Notes under the pieces: model-generated
What the model saw: only the letters and a program-made list of their open reading frames with translations
Told to the model about the DNA's origin: nothing
The model's database searches: none
Shown here: in pieces, positions 1 through 8,585 of the stretch
Position numbering within the stretch: the first letter of the stretch is position 1
How the letters are laid out: the number at the start of each line of letters is the position of its first letter
Translations under genes and position numbers: made by a program
NCBI GenBank assembly: GCA_019423265.1
Contig: JAHZBS010000028.1
Coordinates: forward strand, 1-17,147
Length of the DNA stretch: 17,147 nucleotides
Direction: 5' to 3'
Source: Clostridiales bacterium
GTDB lineage: Bacteria; Bacillota_A; Clostridia; Lachnospirales; Bianqueaceae

Positions 1-228
1 CCGTCGCAGGCATTCGCCCTTGCCCTGAAAAAAGAGCAGGTCCGCAAACTGGCGGCGTTTGATGTGGAAGATCCCGCGGTCATCCGCTATTTGAAGGGGG
101 AGACACTGCCCAGCCAGTTTGCTCCGGGCTGGAATCTGGTATGCGCCGGACCCTTTGGCCTAGGCTGGGGGAAGGCCAGCGGCAGTCTGCTAAAAAACAA
201 ATATCTAAAAGGTTGGCGATATCAGTAG
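1..228 (+). CDS. C-terminal end of an RsmF/NOL1-NOP2-Sun family rRNA (cytosine-C5) methyltransferase, 5'-truncated by the window edge
   Basis: Frame 1 is open from the first base to a TAG at 226-228 and gives 75 residues. The ending matches what is known of the C-terminal RNA-binding domain of RsmF-like 16S rRNA m5C methyltransferases: a start like PSQAFALAL, then VIRYLKGETL, then a GWNLVCAGPFGLGWGK stretch and a basic end LLKNKYLKGWRYQ. The 'YL+GE ... GW-LV ... LGWGK ... KN-Y-KG-R' pattern is typical of this family. The catalytic SAM domain lies upstream of the window, so activity cannot be judged. The stop is 11 bases before the next start, and the AGGAGGTGAT ribosome site of the next gene overlaps the end of this one, which suggests co-transcription. 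The family call rests on pattern memory only. Confidence 0.8.
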   Translation, partial: PSQAFALALKKEQVRKLAAFDVEDPAVIRYLKGETLPSQFAPGWNLVCAGPFGLGWGKASGSLLKNKYLKGWRYQ

Positions 229-239
229 GAGGTGATAGG

Positions 240-2180
240 ATGGGGACAGGGTTTCTGCCCATGAGCCAGAGTGAGGTTCAGGAGCGGGGCTGGGACGGCG
301 TGGATTTTGTTGCGGTCACGGGGGATGCGTACGTTGATCATCCGTCTTTCGGGATCGCGGTCATCAGCCGCGTGCTGGAATCCTATGGCTACCGCGTTGC
401 CATCCTGTCCCAGCCCCGGTGGGACCGGCCCGTTGATTTCACCCGGTTTGGCCGGCCGCGCCTAGGATTTCTCATCACCTCCGGGAATCTGGATTCCATG
501 GTGAACGCCTATACGGTGGCGAAACGAAAGCGGGACCAGGATCTGTACTCGCCGGGCGGCAAAACGGGGAGACGGCCAGACCGCGCGGCGGCGGTATACT
601 CCCGGTTGGCGAAAAAAGCGTATCCGGATTGCCCTGTTCTGCTGGGAGGACTGGAGGCCAGCCTGCGCCGGCTTGGGCATTACGACTACTGGAAGGATCA
701 GGTTATGCCCTCCATTTTGCTGGACAGCGGGGCTGACCTTCTCATCTATGGGATGGGAGAGACCAGCATTGTGGAGGTTGCCCAGAGCCTGGAATCCGGC
801 ATCCCGGTCCGGGAGATCACCTATGTGCGGGGAACGGTTTATCAAAATCCCGTGTTGGACCGCGAGGTGGACTACTTGACTCTGCCCCCCTTTTCCTCCG
901 CCAGCAGGCCCACAAAGGAAGGAAAACAGGACTACGCGCGCAGCTTCCAGACGCAGATGGCCAACACGGACCCCTATACGGCCAAGACGCTTGTGGAGCC
1001 CTATGAGGATGGATATATCGTGCAGAATCCGCCGGCCTATCCTTTGGAGCGGGAGGCGTTGGACCGAATCATGAGCCTTCCCTATCAGAGAACGTACCCG
1101 GCGGTGTATGAAGCGGAGGGCGGCGTTCCCGCTATTTCGGAGGTCCGGTTTTCCATCGCACACAATCGAGGCTGTTTTGGGGGATGCAATTTCTGCGCTC
1201 TGACCTTTCATCAAGGGCGGATCGTCACATCCCGCAGCCGGGAATCGGTTGTGGAGGAAGCCAGGAAGATGACAGAGCAGCCGGATTTTAAAGGGTATAT
1301 CCACGACGTGGGCGGGCCGACCGCAAATTTTCGAGGTCCCGCTTGCGCGAAGCAGGCCAGCCGCGGCGCCTGCGCCCACCGGCAATGCCTGTTTCCGCAG
1401 GCGTGCCCGAATCTGGAGGCGGATCACCGCGACTACATGGAACTGCTGAGGGAGCTGCGCCAGCTGCCAGGCGTGAAGAAGGTCTTCATCCGCTCCGGCA
1501 TCCGGTTTGACTATGTGCTTGCCGATACCCATTCGGATTTTTTGCGGGTCTTGGCGGCCCACCATGTGAGCGGACAGCTGAAAGTGGCGCCGGAGCATGT
1601 CTCACCCCGGGTATTGTATTACATGGGAAAGCCAGACCGCGCTGTCTTTGACCGCTTTGTTCAAAAGTATGGGGATGTCAACGCCGAGCTTGGCAGAAAG
1701 CAGTACTTGGTCCCCTATTTCATGTCGAGCCATCCGGGTTCGACACTGAAAGATGCGGTTGTACTCTCCGAATACTTGCGGGACTGTGGACTCAGGCCGG
1801 AGCAGGTGCAGGATTTCTATCCGACTCCGTCTACCGCGTCCACGTGCATGTACTATACCGGTTTGGACCCGCGGGATCTGAAACCGGTATACGTGCCGCG
1901 GTCTCCCCATGAGAAAGCAATGCAGAGGGCTCTGATTCAGTACAGAGATCCGCGCAACTACAGTTTAGTCTTGGAAGCGCTGCTCAGGACGAAGCGATGG
2001 GATCTCATCGGATATGGAGAGAATGCGCTGATTGCGCCGCCGAAAGGGCAGAATGTCCGGATGTCTTTTCAGGATCCATCGGTGCAGAGGGAGTGGGAAC
2101 GGTATCTGGAAAAGCATCCGGTGGCCATGACCCCCAGAAAGTCATCCGGCAAAAAGAAAGGACGGTATCGACATGTATGA
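240..2180 (+). CDS. ygiQ: YgiQ family (UPF0313) radical SAM protein
   Basis: A 646-residue protein. The radical SAM [4Fe-4S] motif is C312-x3-C316-x2-C319 (CFGGCNFC). The N-terminus (DAYVDHPSFGIAVISRVLES, then GFLITSGNLDSMVNAYT) and the SPGGKTGRRPDRAAAVY segment are hallmarks of the YgiQ family, as are a middle part with HDVGGPTANFRGPAC and a C-terminal QVQDFYPTPST stretch. The reading frame is open further upstream (ATG at 141), but that ATG lies inside the preceding methyltransferase gene. The ATG at 240 has an AGGAGGTGAT ribosome site at the right spacing, so I chose it. The family's reaction is not established. Radical SAM members cleave S-adenosylmethionine to a 5'-deoxyadenosyl radical to modify a substrate. 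The stop overlaps the next start by 8 bases, indicating translational coupling. The long open frame antisense to this gene is a shadow. Confidence 0.95.
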   Translation: MGTGFLPMSQSEVQERGWDGVDFVAVTGDAYVDHPSFGIAVISRVLESYGYRVAILSQPRWDRPVDFTRFGRPRLGFLITSGNLDSMVNAYTVAKRKRDQDLYSPGGKTGRRPDRAAAVYSRLAKKAYPDCPVLLGGLEASLRRLGHYDYWKDQVMPSILLDSGADLLIYGMGETSIVEVAQSLESGIPVREITYVRGTVYQNPVLDREVDYLTLPPFSSASRPTKEGKQDYARSFQTQMANTDPYTAKTLVEPYEDGYIVQNPPAYPLEREALDRIMSLPYQRTYPAVYEAEGGVPAISEVRFSIAHNRGCFGGCNFCALTFHQGRIVTSRSRESVVEEARKMTEQPDFKGYIHDVGGPTANFRGPACAKQASRGACAHRQCLFPQACPNLEADHRDYMELLRELRQLPGVKKVFIRSGIRFDYVLADTHSDFLRVLAAHHVSGQLKVAPEHVSPRVLYYMGKPDRAVFDRFVQKYGDVNAELGRKQYLVPYFMSSHPGSTLKDAVVLSEYLRDCGLRPEQVQDFYPTPSTASTCMYYTGLDPRDLKPVYVPRSPHEKAMQRALIQYRDPRNYSLVLEALLRTKRWDLIGYGENALIAPPKGQNVRMSFQDPSVQREWERYLEKHPVAMTPRKSSGKKKGRYRHV

Positions 2181-3300
2181 TATGATCATCGTTGGAGCAG
2201 GGCCCGCAGGGGCCACACTGGCAAGAGGGCTGGGACGGCGCTACCGGGTATTGCTGGTAGATAAGCGGAATTTTGACAGTGAGGCTAAGAGGGATAGCCG
2301 TGAGAAGAGCTGTGGGGGACTGCTGGACCCAAGCGCCCAGAAGGCGCTGACGAGATTAAATCTGGCTCTGCCAAAATCGGTGCTGGCCTCGCCGCAAGTT
2401 TTTGCCATCCGCGCCATCGACCTGGACAACCAGATGGAGCGGTATTACCAGAAACAGTATGTCAATGTGGATCGAGTGGAGTTCGACCGATGGCTTGTCC
2501 AGAAGGCCGTCGCTCAGCGGGGGGTCACGCTGATGGAGGAGGCTTCTGTGGTGGGTTTCCGGGAGGACCCCCATTTTATTCAGGTAAAGATCAAGCAGAA
2601 TGGAAAGGTGCAGTATGCCAACGCCCGGTATTTAGTGGGGGCGGACGGCGCTGCTTCCATGGTGCGCCGCCATAAAGAATTTTCCTATCCGCTGGTCTGC
2701 CGGGCGCCCCGAGAATATGTGAGTATACAGCAGTGGCTGCCGGTAAAGGAGGATATGCCGTACTTTCTGGCGATCTTTGACCAATATATTACGGATTTTT
2801 ATTCCTGGATGATTCCGGAAAACGGGCGTGTCCTGCTGGGGAGCGCCATTCCAAAATCGCCGGATGCGCGGCTGAAATTCGAGTACCTGAAGGCCAGACT
2901 GGTGGAGAGAGGGTTTAAGCTGTGCCAGCCGGAGAAGACGCGGGGCGCCATTATCTTGCGGCCGCGCCCCTTTGGCAGCGTTGATACAGGCGGCGGCCGC
3001 GTATTCCTCACCGGCGAGGCGGCGGGCCTCATCAGCCCGTGTTCCGCTGAGGGGATAAGCTATGCCCTGAACAGCGCCCTGGCGTTGACGCACACCTTTA
3101 TGAGCGCTGAGGAAAAAGCGCTACAGCGAGTATACTATCAAAAAACCAGCGAGCTCCGCCTCAGCATTTTCCTGAAAAGTTTCAAATCCCCGATTATGTA
3201 TACACCGATTCCTCGGGGCCTCGTGTTCCGAAGCAGGCTTTTGAGCATGCCGGTTGAGGAAACGGGAGCTTTTGCTTGGTCTCCAAAACAAATGTGGTAA
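2173..3300 (+). CDS. FAD-dependent oxidoreductase of the geranylgeranyl reductase / FixC-like family
   Basis: A 375-residue flavoprotein. The N-terminal Rossmann dinucleotide-binding motif is G8-A-G-P-A-G13, followed by the acidic strand end LLVDKRNF. Further along are a CGGLL motif (residues 47-51) as in geranylgeranyl reductases (usually CGGGL), a VGADGAASMVRR segment, and the second FAD-binding motif G281-E-A-A-G285 followed by LISPCSAEGI. The family norm for that last motif is GDAAG, so Asp is replaced by Glu. Family members reduce isoprenoid double bonds or act as FAD monooxygenase-like enzymes; the substrate here is unknown. The start overlaps the YgiQ gene by 8 bases, and the next gene begins 11 bases after the stop, so it sits in one operon with RNA-modification and DNA-repair genes. 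No isoprenoid or quinone gene is nearby to point to a substrate. Confidence 0.85.
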   Translation: MYDMIIVGAGPAGATLARGLGRRYRVLLVDKRNFDSEAKRDSREKSCGGLLDPSAQKALTRLNLALPKSVLASPQVFAIRAIDLDNQMERYYQKQYVNVDRVEFDRWLVQKAVAQRGVTLMEEASVVGFREDPHFIQVKIKQNGKVQYANARYLVGADGAASMVRRHKEFSYPLVCRAPREYVSIQQWLPVKEDMPYFLAIFDQYITDFYSWMIPENGRVLLGSAIPKSPDARLKFEYLKARLVERGFKLCQPEKTRGAIILRPRPFGSVDTGGGRVFLTGEAAGLISPCSAEGISYALNSALALTHTFMSAEEKALQRVYYQKTSELRLSIFLKSFKSPIMYTPIPRGLVFRSRLLSMPVEETGAFAWSPKQMW

Positions 3301-3311
3301 GGAGAAGCGCC

Positions 3312-4451
3312 ATGGATTCAATTACATTCCTGCACATGGCAGATTTACACGCGGGGAAAAATTTCCACCATGCCAGCTTCGGATCCGTTCTGGGAAAGTC
3401 CCGCAGGCGAGAGATCATGGACACGTTTTACCGCATTGTGGATATGGCGGTGGAGACAAAAGTGGATTTTCTTTTGATAGCGGGCGATCTGGTGGAGGCG
3501 GAGTACATCAGCAGGCGAGACCTGCGCAACATGCAGTGGAAGCTGGAGCAGGCGGCTGGACAGAGTGATCTCCGGGTGATTTTGATTGCGGGGAATCACG
3601 ATTATCTGTCAAAGGACAGCATCTACGGGGATTCCGCCTGGCCACCCAACGTGACGGTCATGCCTGCGGGTTTTTCTGTGCAGCGGTTTGCTGATAAAGA
3701 TACGGAGATCGGGGCTGTCAGCTGGGATGCGGCGGAGATGAAGGCTCTGCCTGACACCCCGTGGGAGGGAGACGACTCCCAGTTCCGCATCCTACTCCTT
3801 CACGGGGATCTGTATGGGAAAGAGAGCCCCTATCTGCCCTTGGACCTACGGCGATTGCAGGAGATTCCGGCACACTATATCGCCCTGGGGCACATCCACA
3901 AACCGGACATGGTTCGGTTTCCTGACGGGCGCGGGGCGGCCTATCCGGGGAGCCCTGAGCCGCTGGATTTTTCCGAAACCGGCGCCCACGGCGTGATCAA
4001 GGGGATGCTGCGGCGTGAGGGAGGTCACGTCCGCCTTGACTTTGCGTTTGTCCCCATGGCACAGCGGCAATTTCGCGTCCTCGATTTTGCTCTGACACCT
4101 GATCTGTCGGAACAGGAAGTGTTTTCCAGGATGGAGGCAGAGGTGGGGGAGGCGGAGAGGAAACGCGATCTATGCCGCTTTCGCCTCACCGGATATCGGG
4201 AGAATTTTGAGGGGCTGGATGTGGAAGAGCTTCGCTGGAGGCTCTTGGATTCTGGCTTCTACTATGTGGAGGTCCAGGATGAGACGGAGCCGTTCTATGA
4301 CCTGGACAGCTTGAAAAAAGAGTACGACGGCGCCATCATTGGCCGCTTCATCGAGACAATGGAGGAGAAGATCGAGCGCCAGGAGCCGTACGCCCAGGAA
4401 GCGCTGTACCAAGGATTGGACGCGCTTTTGCAGGAAATGAAGAAGCGATAG
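3312..4451 (+). CDS. SbcD/YhaO-like DNA repair exonuclease subunit (metallophosphoesterase)
   Basis: A 379-residue protein with the calcineurin-like phosphoesterase motifs in order: D11-L-H13 (ADLHAG), G58-D59 (IAGDLVE), G94-N-H-D97 (IAGNHDYLS), then LLLHGDLYG and ALGHIHKPD. These residues bind the two Mn ions that catalyse phosphodiester hydrolysis. In Mre11/SbcD nucleases this subunit pairs with an SMC-like ATPase, and the next gene is exactly such an ATPase, 11 bases downstream. The Mre11-type capping domain follows the catalytic core (about residues 250-345). The frame is also open from an ATG at 3276, inside the previous gene; I prefer 3312 because a TAAGGAG ribosome site sits 7 bases upstream. 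B. subtilis YhaO is the closest functional analogue I can name. It is probably cytoplasmic and recruited to the membrane by its partner (inference). Confidence 0.9.
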   Translation: MDSITFLHMADLHAGKNFHHASFGSVLGKSRRREIMDTFYRIVDMAVETKVDFLLIAGDLVEAEYISRRDLRNMQWKLEQAAGQSDLRVILIAGNHDYLSKDSIYGDSAWPPNVTVMPAGFSVQRFADKDTEIGAVSWDAAEMKALPDTPWEGDDSQFRILLLHGDLYGKESPYLPLDLRRLQEIPAHYIALGHIHKPDMVRFPDGRGAAYPGSPEPLDFSETGAHGVIKGMLRREGGHVRLDFAFVPMAQRQFRVLDFALTPDLSEQEVFSRMEAEVGEAERKRDLCRFRLTGYRENFEGLDVEELRWRLLDSGFYYVEVQDETEPFYDLDSLKKEYDGAIIGRFIETMEEKIERQEPYAQEALYQGLDALLQEMKKR

Positions 4452-4462
4452 GAGGCGGCCAT

Positions 4463-6631
4463 ATGTGGATTCAGACAGTACATATTCAGGGATTCGGCCG
4501 GTTCCGCGATGCGACCTTTGCATTCGGGGAGGGCTTGAATCTCGTGGAGGCTCCCAATGAGGCTGGAAAGACCACCCTCGTCAAGTTCATCGAGGGGATG
4601 CTGTATGGGTTCTACAAGCCGGCAAAGCGCCGGCAATACACGGAGGACCGCGACCTTTACGAGCCGTGGGATCAGGGTTCCTACGGCGGAGTCCTGATTT
4701 ATCAGGAGGGCGAAGAGCAAGTCCGGATCGAGCGCAGCTTTGCAAAGAACCGCGATACGGTTCGCATTTTTGACCAGCAGACAGGGGAGGAGATTACCCA
4801 TCTCTTTGCCTATTCGGAGAGCTGCCGGCAAGTCCAGCCCTCATCCCGGGATATAGGCTTGAGCGCGGCCGCTTTTCGAAATACATTGCTGATATCGCAA
4901 AAGGCTCCCCACCCCAATGGACCGGAACTGGCGGCGCAGGTCAAGGAGTATCTGGCCAATGCGCAGGAGGGGGGCGGGGATGATATTTCCGTGGAGAGGG
5001 CGATCAAGCGGCTGCGGGCTAAGATCACGGATATTGGAACGCTCCGGCAGGCGAAAAATGGACAGAAGACGTATCTCTCCAAGCGGATTCAAGTCCTGGA
5101 GGCGGAGCAGAGGGAAGCGCTACAGCGGGAGACGGAGCTTGCCCAGGTTCAGACGGCCATCCGGGGACTCCGGGAGAGGGAGCCGCTGCTGGCCACTCGA
5201 AAGCAGCAGCTAGCCGGTCAATCCGCCGCTCTCTGTCTAGAAGAGCTGGAGTCCTGGAATCAGAGGATTCAGAGCGTCCAGGAGCAGACCATGGGCATGG
5301 AGGATTCCCGCCTCGTGTCTGTATCAGGGTATGAGGAGGCCGTGCGCTGTTCTGCCCAGGTGCGAGGCGCCCGGCAGAGCTGTGCAGAGGCGAAGAAGGC
5401 AATGCAGGAGATCGAAGCGAAGATACAGATCTCAGTGGAAAATCAAAATGAGTTAGACCGGGAAATCCGAACGGCGGGAAAGGGAATATGGGGAAATCGA
5501 GTTTTACAGTGGACCGGCCTCGCGTGCTGCGCGCTGTTTTTGCTGCTCAGCTTTATTTTCGAGAAACCGGTGCTGGCATTGGGAGCTCTTCCGGCGCTGA
5601 TTTTATTTTTCGTCTCCATCGGAAGCCGGCGTTTTCAGTGGAATCGTCAGGAGGTTTGGCGGCAGCGGCATGAGCAGATGGAAAAGGAGCGCCATGGATT
5701 GTCCATGCTCCAGGAGGAAGCGAGGGAGATGGAAATGGAGCGCAGATCCGCCTGCTTGGCTGTGGAGGAGAAGCTGCGGCTTTTATTGGAGCAGGCTGGC
5801 GTTGCTTCCATAGAGGAATACAGACGCTGCCTTGAGCGAAAGATAGCCTATCATAAGTTGATGGATAAGCTGGCGCTGTTATCGGAGGAGAAAAGCCGAT
5901 GGCTCAAGCAAAAGGGAATGCCGGAGGGCATGGACGAGGAGGCGTTTCAGGCTGAATTGGAGGAATCCGCCAGGACAGCCCCCGGGGTCATTGGCTCCGA
6001 GGAATTGGACAAGCAGCTAGCCGCCTATCAGCGGGACCTGGAGACATGGAAACTGGAGATGGAGCGCTTAAAGGAAAAGAGGCGACTCCTGCGGGAGGGC
6101 GGCCGATCCACCGATGAGATTGAGGAGGAGTTGGAGGGTCTGCGGCAAGAATGGGCCCAGCTGGACAAGCGGCAGGCGGCCCTAAAATTGGCGGTGGATA
6201 CCATCGAAGACCTGGCCGACGAGATGGAACGGCAGCTGGGGCCAGCGTTAAATGATACGGTTCAGCGATATGTCGAGAATCTGACTAGTCAGCGCTATGA
6301 CCACGTCCGCATTCTCGAAGATATGAAGGTGACGGTGCAGGAGCCAAAGGAAAAGCGCACGGTGGCGCTGGAACAGCTCTCTGCGGGCACGGTCTGTCAG
6401 ATCTACTTCGCCCTCCGGCTGGGGATGGCGGAGATCTTGACAAAAGGACGGTCCCTGCCTCTGATTCTGGACGACGTGCTGGGATTCTGGGATGAGGAAC
6501 GCCTTGGTCAAATGCTGCAATTTCTTAACAGGGAACAGGAAAAAAGGCAGATCCTGCTGTTGACCTGCCAGGAGCGAGAAGGCAGGCGGATCCGCGGCTT
6601 GGGCATACCCTGCAAGATCGTCACAGTCTAG
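4463..6631 (+). CDS. SbcC/YhaN-like AAA ATPase with coiled coils and a central membrane hairpin
   Basis: A 722-residue SMC/Rad50-type ATPase. The N-terminal half-site has the Walker A motif P31-N-E-A-G-K36-T-T. The C-terminal half-site has the ABC signature L639-S-A-G-T643 and Walker B LILD670-D671. Between them are long charged, Gln/Glu-rich helical stretches (about residues 190-340 and 395-600) typical of coiled coils. They are interrupted by two hydrophobic segments at roughly residues 348-390 (WTGLACCALFLLLSFIF and ALGALPALILFFVSI), which look like a transmembrane hairpin. The protein is much shorter than classical SbcC (about 1000 residues), and I see no CxxC zinc hook between the coils. 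The membrane hairpin sits where the hook would be. The start has a GGAGG site and follows the SbcD-like gene by 11 bases. Likely role: ATP-driven partner of that nuclease, tethered at the membrane. Confidence 0.88.
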   Translation: MWIQTVHIQGFGRFRDATFAFGEGLNLVEAPNEAGKTTLVKFIEGMLYGFYKPAKRRQYTEDRDLYEPWDQGSYGGVLIYQEGEEQVRIERSFAKNRDTVRIFDQQTGEEITHLFAYSESCRQVQPSSRDIGLSAAAFRNTLLISQKAPHPNGPELAAQVKEYLANAQEGGGDDISVERAIKRLRAKITDIGTLRQAKNGQKTYLSKRIQVLEAEQREALQRETELAQVQTAIRGLREREPLLATRKQQLAGQSAALCLEELESWNQRIQSVQEQTMGMEDSRLVSVSGYEEAVRCSAQVRGARQSCAEAKKAMQEIEAKIQISVENQNELDREIRTAGKGIWGNRVLQWTGLACCALFLLLSFIFEKPVLALGALPALILFFVSIGSRRFQWNRQEVWRQRHEQMEKERHGLSMLQEEAREMEMERRSACLAVEEKLRLLLEQAGVASIEEYRRCLERKIAYHKLMDKLALLSEEKSRWLKQKGMPEGMDEEAFQAELEESARTAPGVIGSEELDKQLAAYQRDLETWKLEMERLKEKRRLLREGGRSTDEIEEELEGLRQEWAQLDKRQAALKLAVDTIEDLADEMERQLGPALNDTVQRYVENLTSQRYDHVRILEDMKVTVQEPKEKRTVALEQLSAGTVCQIYFALRLGMAEILTKGRSLPLILDDVLGFWDEERLGQMLQFLNREQEKRQILLLTCQEREGRRIRGLGIPCKIVTV

Positions 6632-6647
6632 AAAAGGAGGCGAGAGG

Positions 6648-7634
6648 ATGGCAAAACAGAGGCACAGAAAGCAGTATAAGCTGGTAAAGCCTTGGCGGCT
6701 TATCGCCATGCTAGGCATCGTCATTCTATTGCTGGCGCTGCTATTAAAGTTGCTCCTTGGCGGCAGCACACCTAAGAGTGAAACGGTGGTGCAGGAGGTT
6801 TCCCAGTCATCCGAGACTTCGTATGTCCCGCCAGCGGTGCAAACCGTATCCACGTCGGACATCAGCAGTATCAGCAACCAGATGATCGGCTATATGGCGA
6901 GTATGATTTTAGCTAATTCTGGAAACTATCCTACAGTACCGGACTTGGAGCCGGAAGAGTCTTACAGCGAGAATTCGACCAATCCGGTGTCCTACGTCTA
7001 CCGTCTCGTGATTGATCCGGGACACGGCGGCAACGATGGCGGCAACGATCAGGGGCAGGTGCGGGAAAGCGTCATTAATCTTGAGATTGCCCTGAAACTT
7101 CGAAACGCCTTGCGCGAAAAGGCCCCGGAGATCGAGGTCATCATGACGAGGGAGGACGACACGTATGTAAGCCTTGGTGACCGGGCGGAGTTGGCCAATG
7201 ATTTGCAGGCGGACTTCTTTATTAGCATTCACTGCAATTCCTTTCAGGACGATACCTCGGTCAACGGGTTGGAGACACGATATTGGATCGCCAAGGCGGA
7301 GGAAAAGCAGGAGATTGGAAAGCTTTCCCAGGCAGCGGCACAGATTCTGCTGGAAAAGGCCGCCGCGGGATTCGGACTCCGCCAGAGGGATGCTTCCAAG
7401 CAGACGCTGGAGGTTTTGTACAGCTGTGAGATGCCGGCTGTTCTCATGGAACTGGGGTATCTGAGCAACGCGGAGGACGACGCGGCTCTGTGCGATCCTG
7501 TGATCCAGGAGCAGGGCGCCCAGGCGATGGCAGATGCCATCGTGGAGATTCTCAGCGGCTATGAGCCGCGAAGTGCCCAGGGTTCAGGGGAGGATTCCCT
7601 CGAAGACTCGGGGGAGGACTCCTCGGAATCATGA
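6648..7634 (+). CDS. N-acetylmuramoyl-L-alanine amidase (Amidase_3), membrane-anchored
   Basis: A 328-residue protein. A basic N-terminus is followed by one hydrophobic helix (about residues 17-38, IAMLGIVILLLALLLKLLL) that should act as a signal anchor, then a Ser/Thr/Pro-rich linker (about 40-115), then the Amidase_3 domain. Zinc ligands and the catalytic Glu are visible: H126 in DPGHGG, E140 in VRESVINL, H195 in SIHCN and E268 in LMELGYLSN. The enzyme cuts the bond between N-acetylmuramic acid and L-alanine in peptidoglycan, outside the membrane. No SPOR, SH3 or LysM binding domain is visible. The C-terminus ends in an acidic Gly/Glu/Asp/Ser tail (about 311-328) encoded by a short direct DNA repeat. 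It follows the SbcC-like gene by 16 bases with an AAAGGAGG site, so it is likely the last gene of this operon. Confidence 0.93.
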   Translation: MAKQRHRKQYKLVKPWRLIAMLGIVILLLALLLKLLLGGSTPKSETVVQEVSQSSETSYVPPAVQTVSTSDISSISNQMIGYMASMILANSGNYPTVPDLEPEESYSENSTNPVSYVYRLVIDPGHGGNDGGNDQGQVRESVINLEIALKLRNALREKAPEIEVIMTREDDTYVSLGDRAELANDLQADFFISIHCNSFQDDTSVNGLETRYWIAKAEEKQEIGKLSQAAAQILLEKAAAGFGLRQRDASKQTLEVLYSCEMPAVLMELGYLSNAEDDAALCDPVIQEQGAQAMADAIVEILSGYEPRSAQGSGEDSLEDSGEDSSES

Positions 7635-7637
7635 CCG

Positions 7638-8540
7638 TCAGGTGATTTCGGACAGCCGTCTCAAAATATGGTTTCGAACTGCCTTTTTGTCGGTGCTCCA
7701 GAGCGGAGCCAGCAGCAGAGAGCGGGGCCCGTCACCGGTTATTCGGTGTACCACCATGGAAGGGGGAATCCGGCTGAGGCAGTGGGCGGCGATGTCGATA
7801 TAGGCGTCCCGGCTTAGCAGAGGGAGAGTTCCCGCCTCATAGTCTGCCGCCAACGGCGTCCCTTTTAAAACGTGGAGAAGCGCTAGTTTGATTCCATCGG
7901 CTCCGATCCTCACCACATAGTCAACCGTATCCAACATGTCCTGCATGGTCTCCCCTGGGAGCCCCAAAATCACATGGATAATTTTGTGGAACGGAAGCCC
8001 CTGGAGGCGTGCCCAAGTGTCCTCGAAAGTGGCAAGGGAATACCCCCGGTGGATTCGTCTGGCTGTGGCCTCGTGGATCGTTTGGAGGCCCAGCTCCAGC
8101 AGGAGTGGTTTTTGGAGCGCCAGATCCCGCAGTAGACAGATCACATCGTCGGGAAGGCAGTCTGGCCGAGTGGCGATGGAGAGGCCGACAATGGACGGAT
8201 GTTCCAGAACAGGGCGGTACAGCGCTTCCAAGCTTTCCGCCGGCGCGTAGGTGTTGGTGAAGCTTTGAAAGTAGGCGATATAGGCATTTCCCTTATATTT
8301 TTGTCGCAGGCGGGCAGCGCCCTGTTCAATCTGCGCGGAGATGGAAGCCGGGGTTCCGTCCCAGCGCTGTGCGAAATCTCCGCTTCCGCCGGCACTGCAA
8401 AAGGTGCAGCCGCCGTAGCCCACGGTGCCATCGCGGTTGGGACAGGTAAATCCAGCGTCGATGGCGATTTTGTAGACTTTTTGACCAAAACGGTCTTGAA
8501 AATATTGATTTGCCGTATAGATAGTATGAATGAGAATCAC
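7638..8540 (-). CDS. TIGR01212 (YhcC/YtqA) family radical SAM protein
   Basis: About 300 residues, with the family's unusual widely spaced cluster motif: C33 in GFTCPNRDGT, then C45 and C48 in GGCTFC (C-x11-C-x2-C), followed by GSGDF. Other conserved parts are AYFQSFTNTYAP, GLSIATRPDCL, ELGLQTIHEATARRIHRGY, HVILGLPGET and the late LHVLKGTPLA. The reaction is unproven; relatives in E. coli (YhcC) and B. subtilis (YtqA) are annotated only by family. The start is uncertain: the frame stays open far upstream to 9197 across the divergent dgkA gene, but homology begins just after the GTG at 8540, which I take as start. Its AAAGG site is very close to the GTG, so the true start may differ by a few codons. 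It converges with the Amidase_3 gene (3 bases between stops). Confidence 0.87.
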   Translation of the reverse strand: MILIHTIYTANQYFQDRFGQKVYKIAIDAGFTCPNRDGTVGYGGCTFCSAGGSGDFAQRWDGTPASISAQIEQGAARLRQKYKGNAYIAYFQSFTNTYAPAESLEALYRPVLEHPSIVGLSIATRPDCLPDDVICLLRDLALQKPLLLELGLQTIHEATARRIHRGYSLATFEDTWARLQGLPFHKIIHVILGLPGETMQDMLDTVDYVVRIGADGIKLALLHVLKGTPLAADYEAGTLPLLSRDAYIDIAAHCLSRIPPSMVVHRITGDGPRSLLLAPLWSTDKKAVRNHILRRLSEIT

Positions 8541-8585
8541 AGCCTTTCGAGTTAAGCTCAGAAGAGCGGGAGGGAGAGGGACCCT

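Noticed and set aside
462..1598. 378-codon open frame antisense to the YgiQ gene
   Set aside because: It is a GC-driven shadow frame: low-complexity basic/Pro-rich translation, no family motif, and it lies wholly inside a well-supported gene.
7601..7680. Shared terminator between the convergent Amidase_3 and radical SAM genes
   Set aside because: Only a 4-bp GAGG/CCTC hairpin without a T-run is visible.
8490..8530. Promoter for dgkA (TTGAAA with a TAGATA-like -10, 16-base spacing)
   Set aside because: The -10 match is poor and the site lies inside the divergent gene; not strong enough to list.
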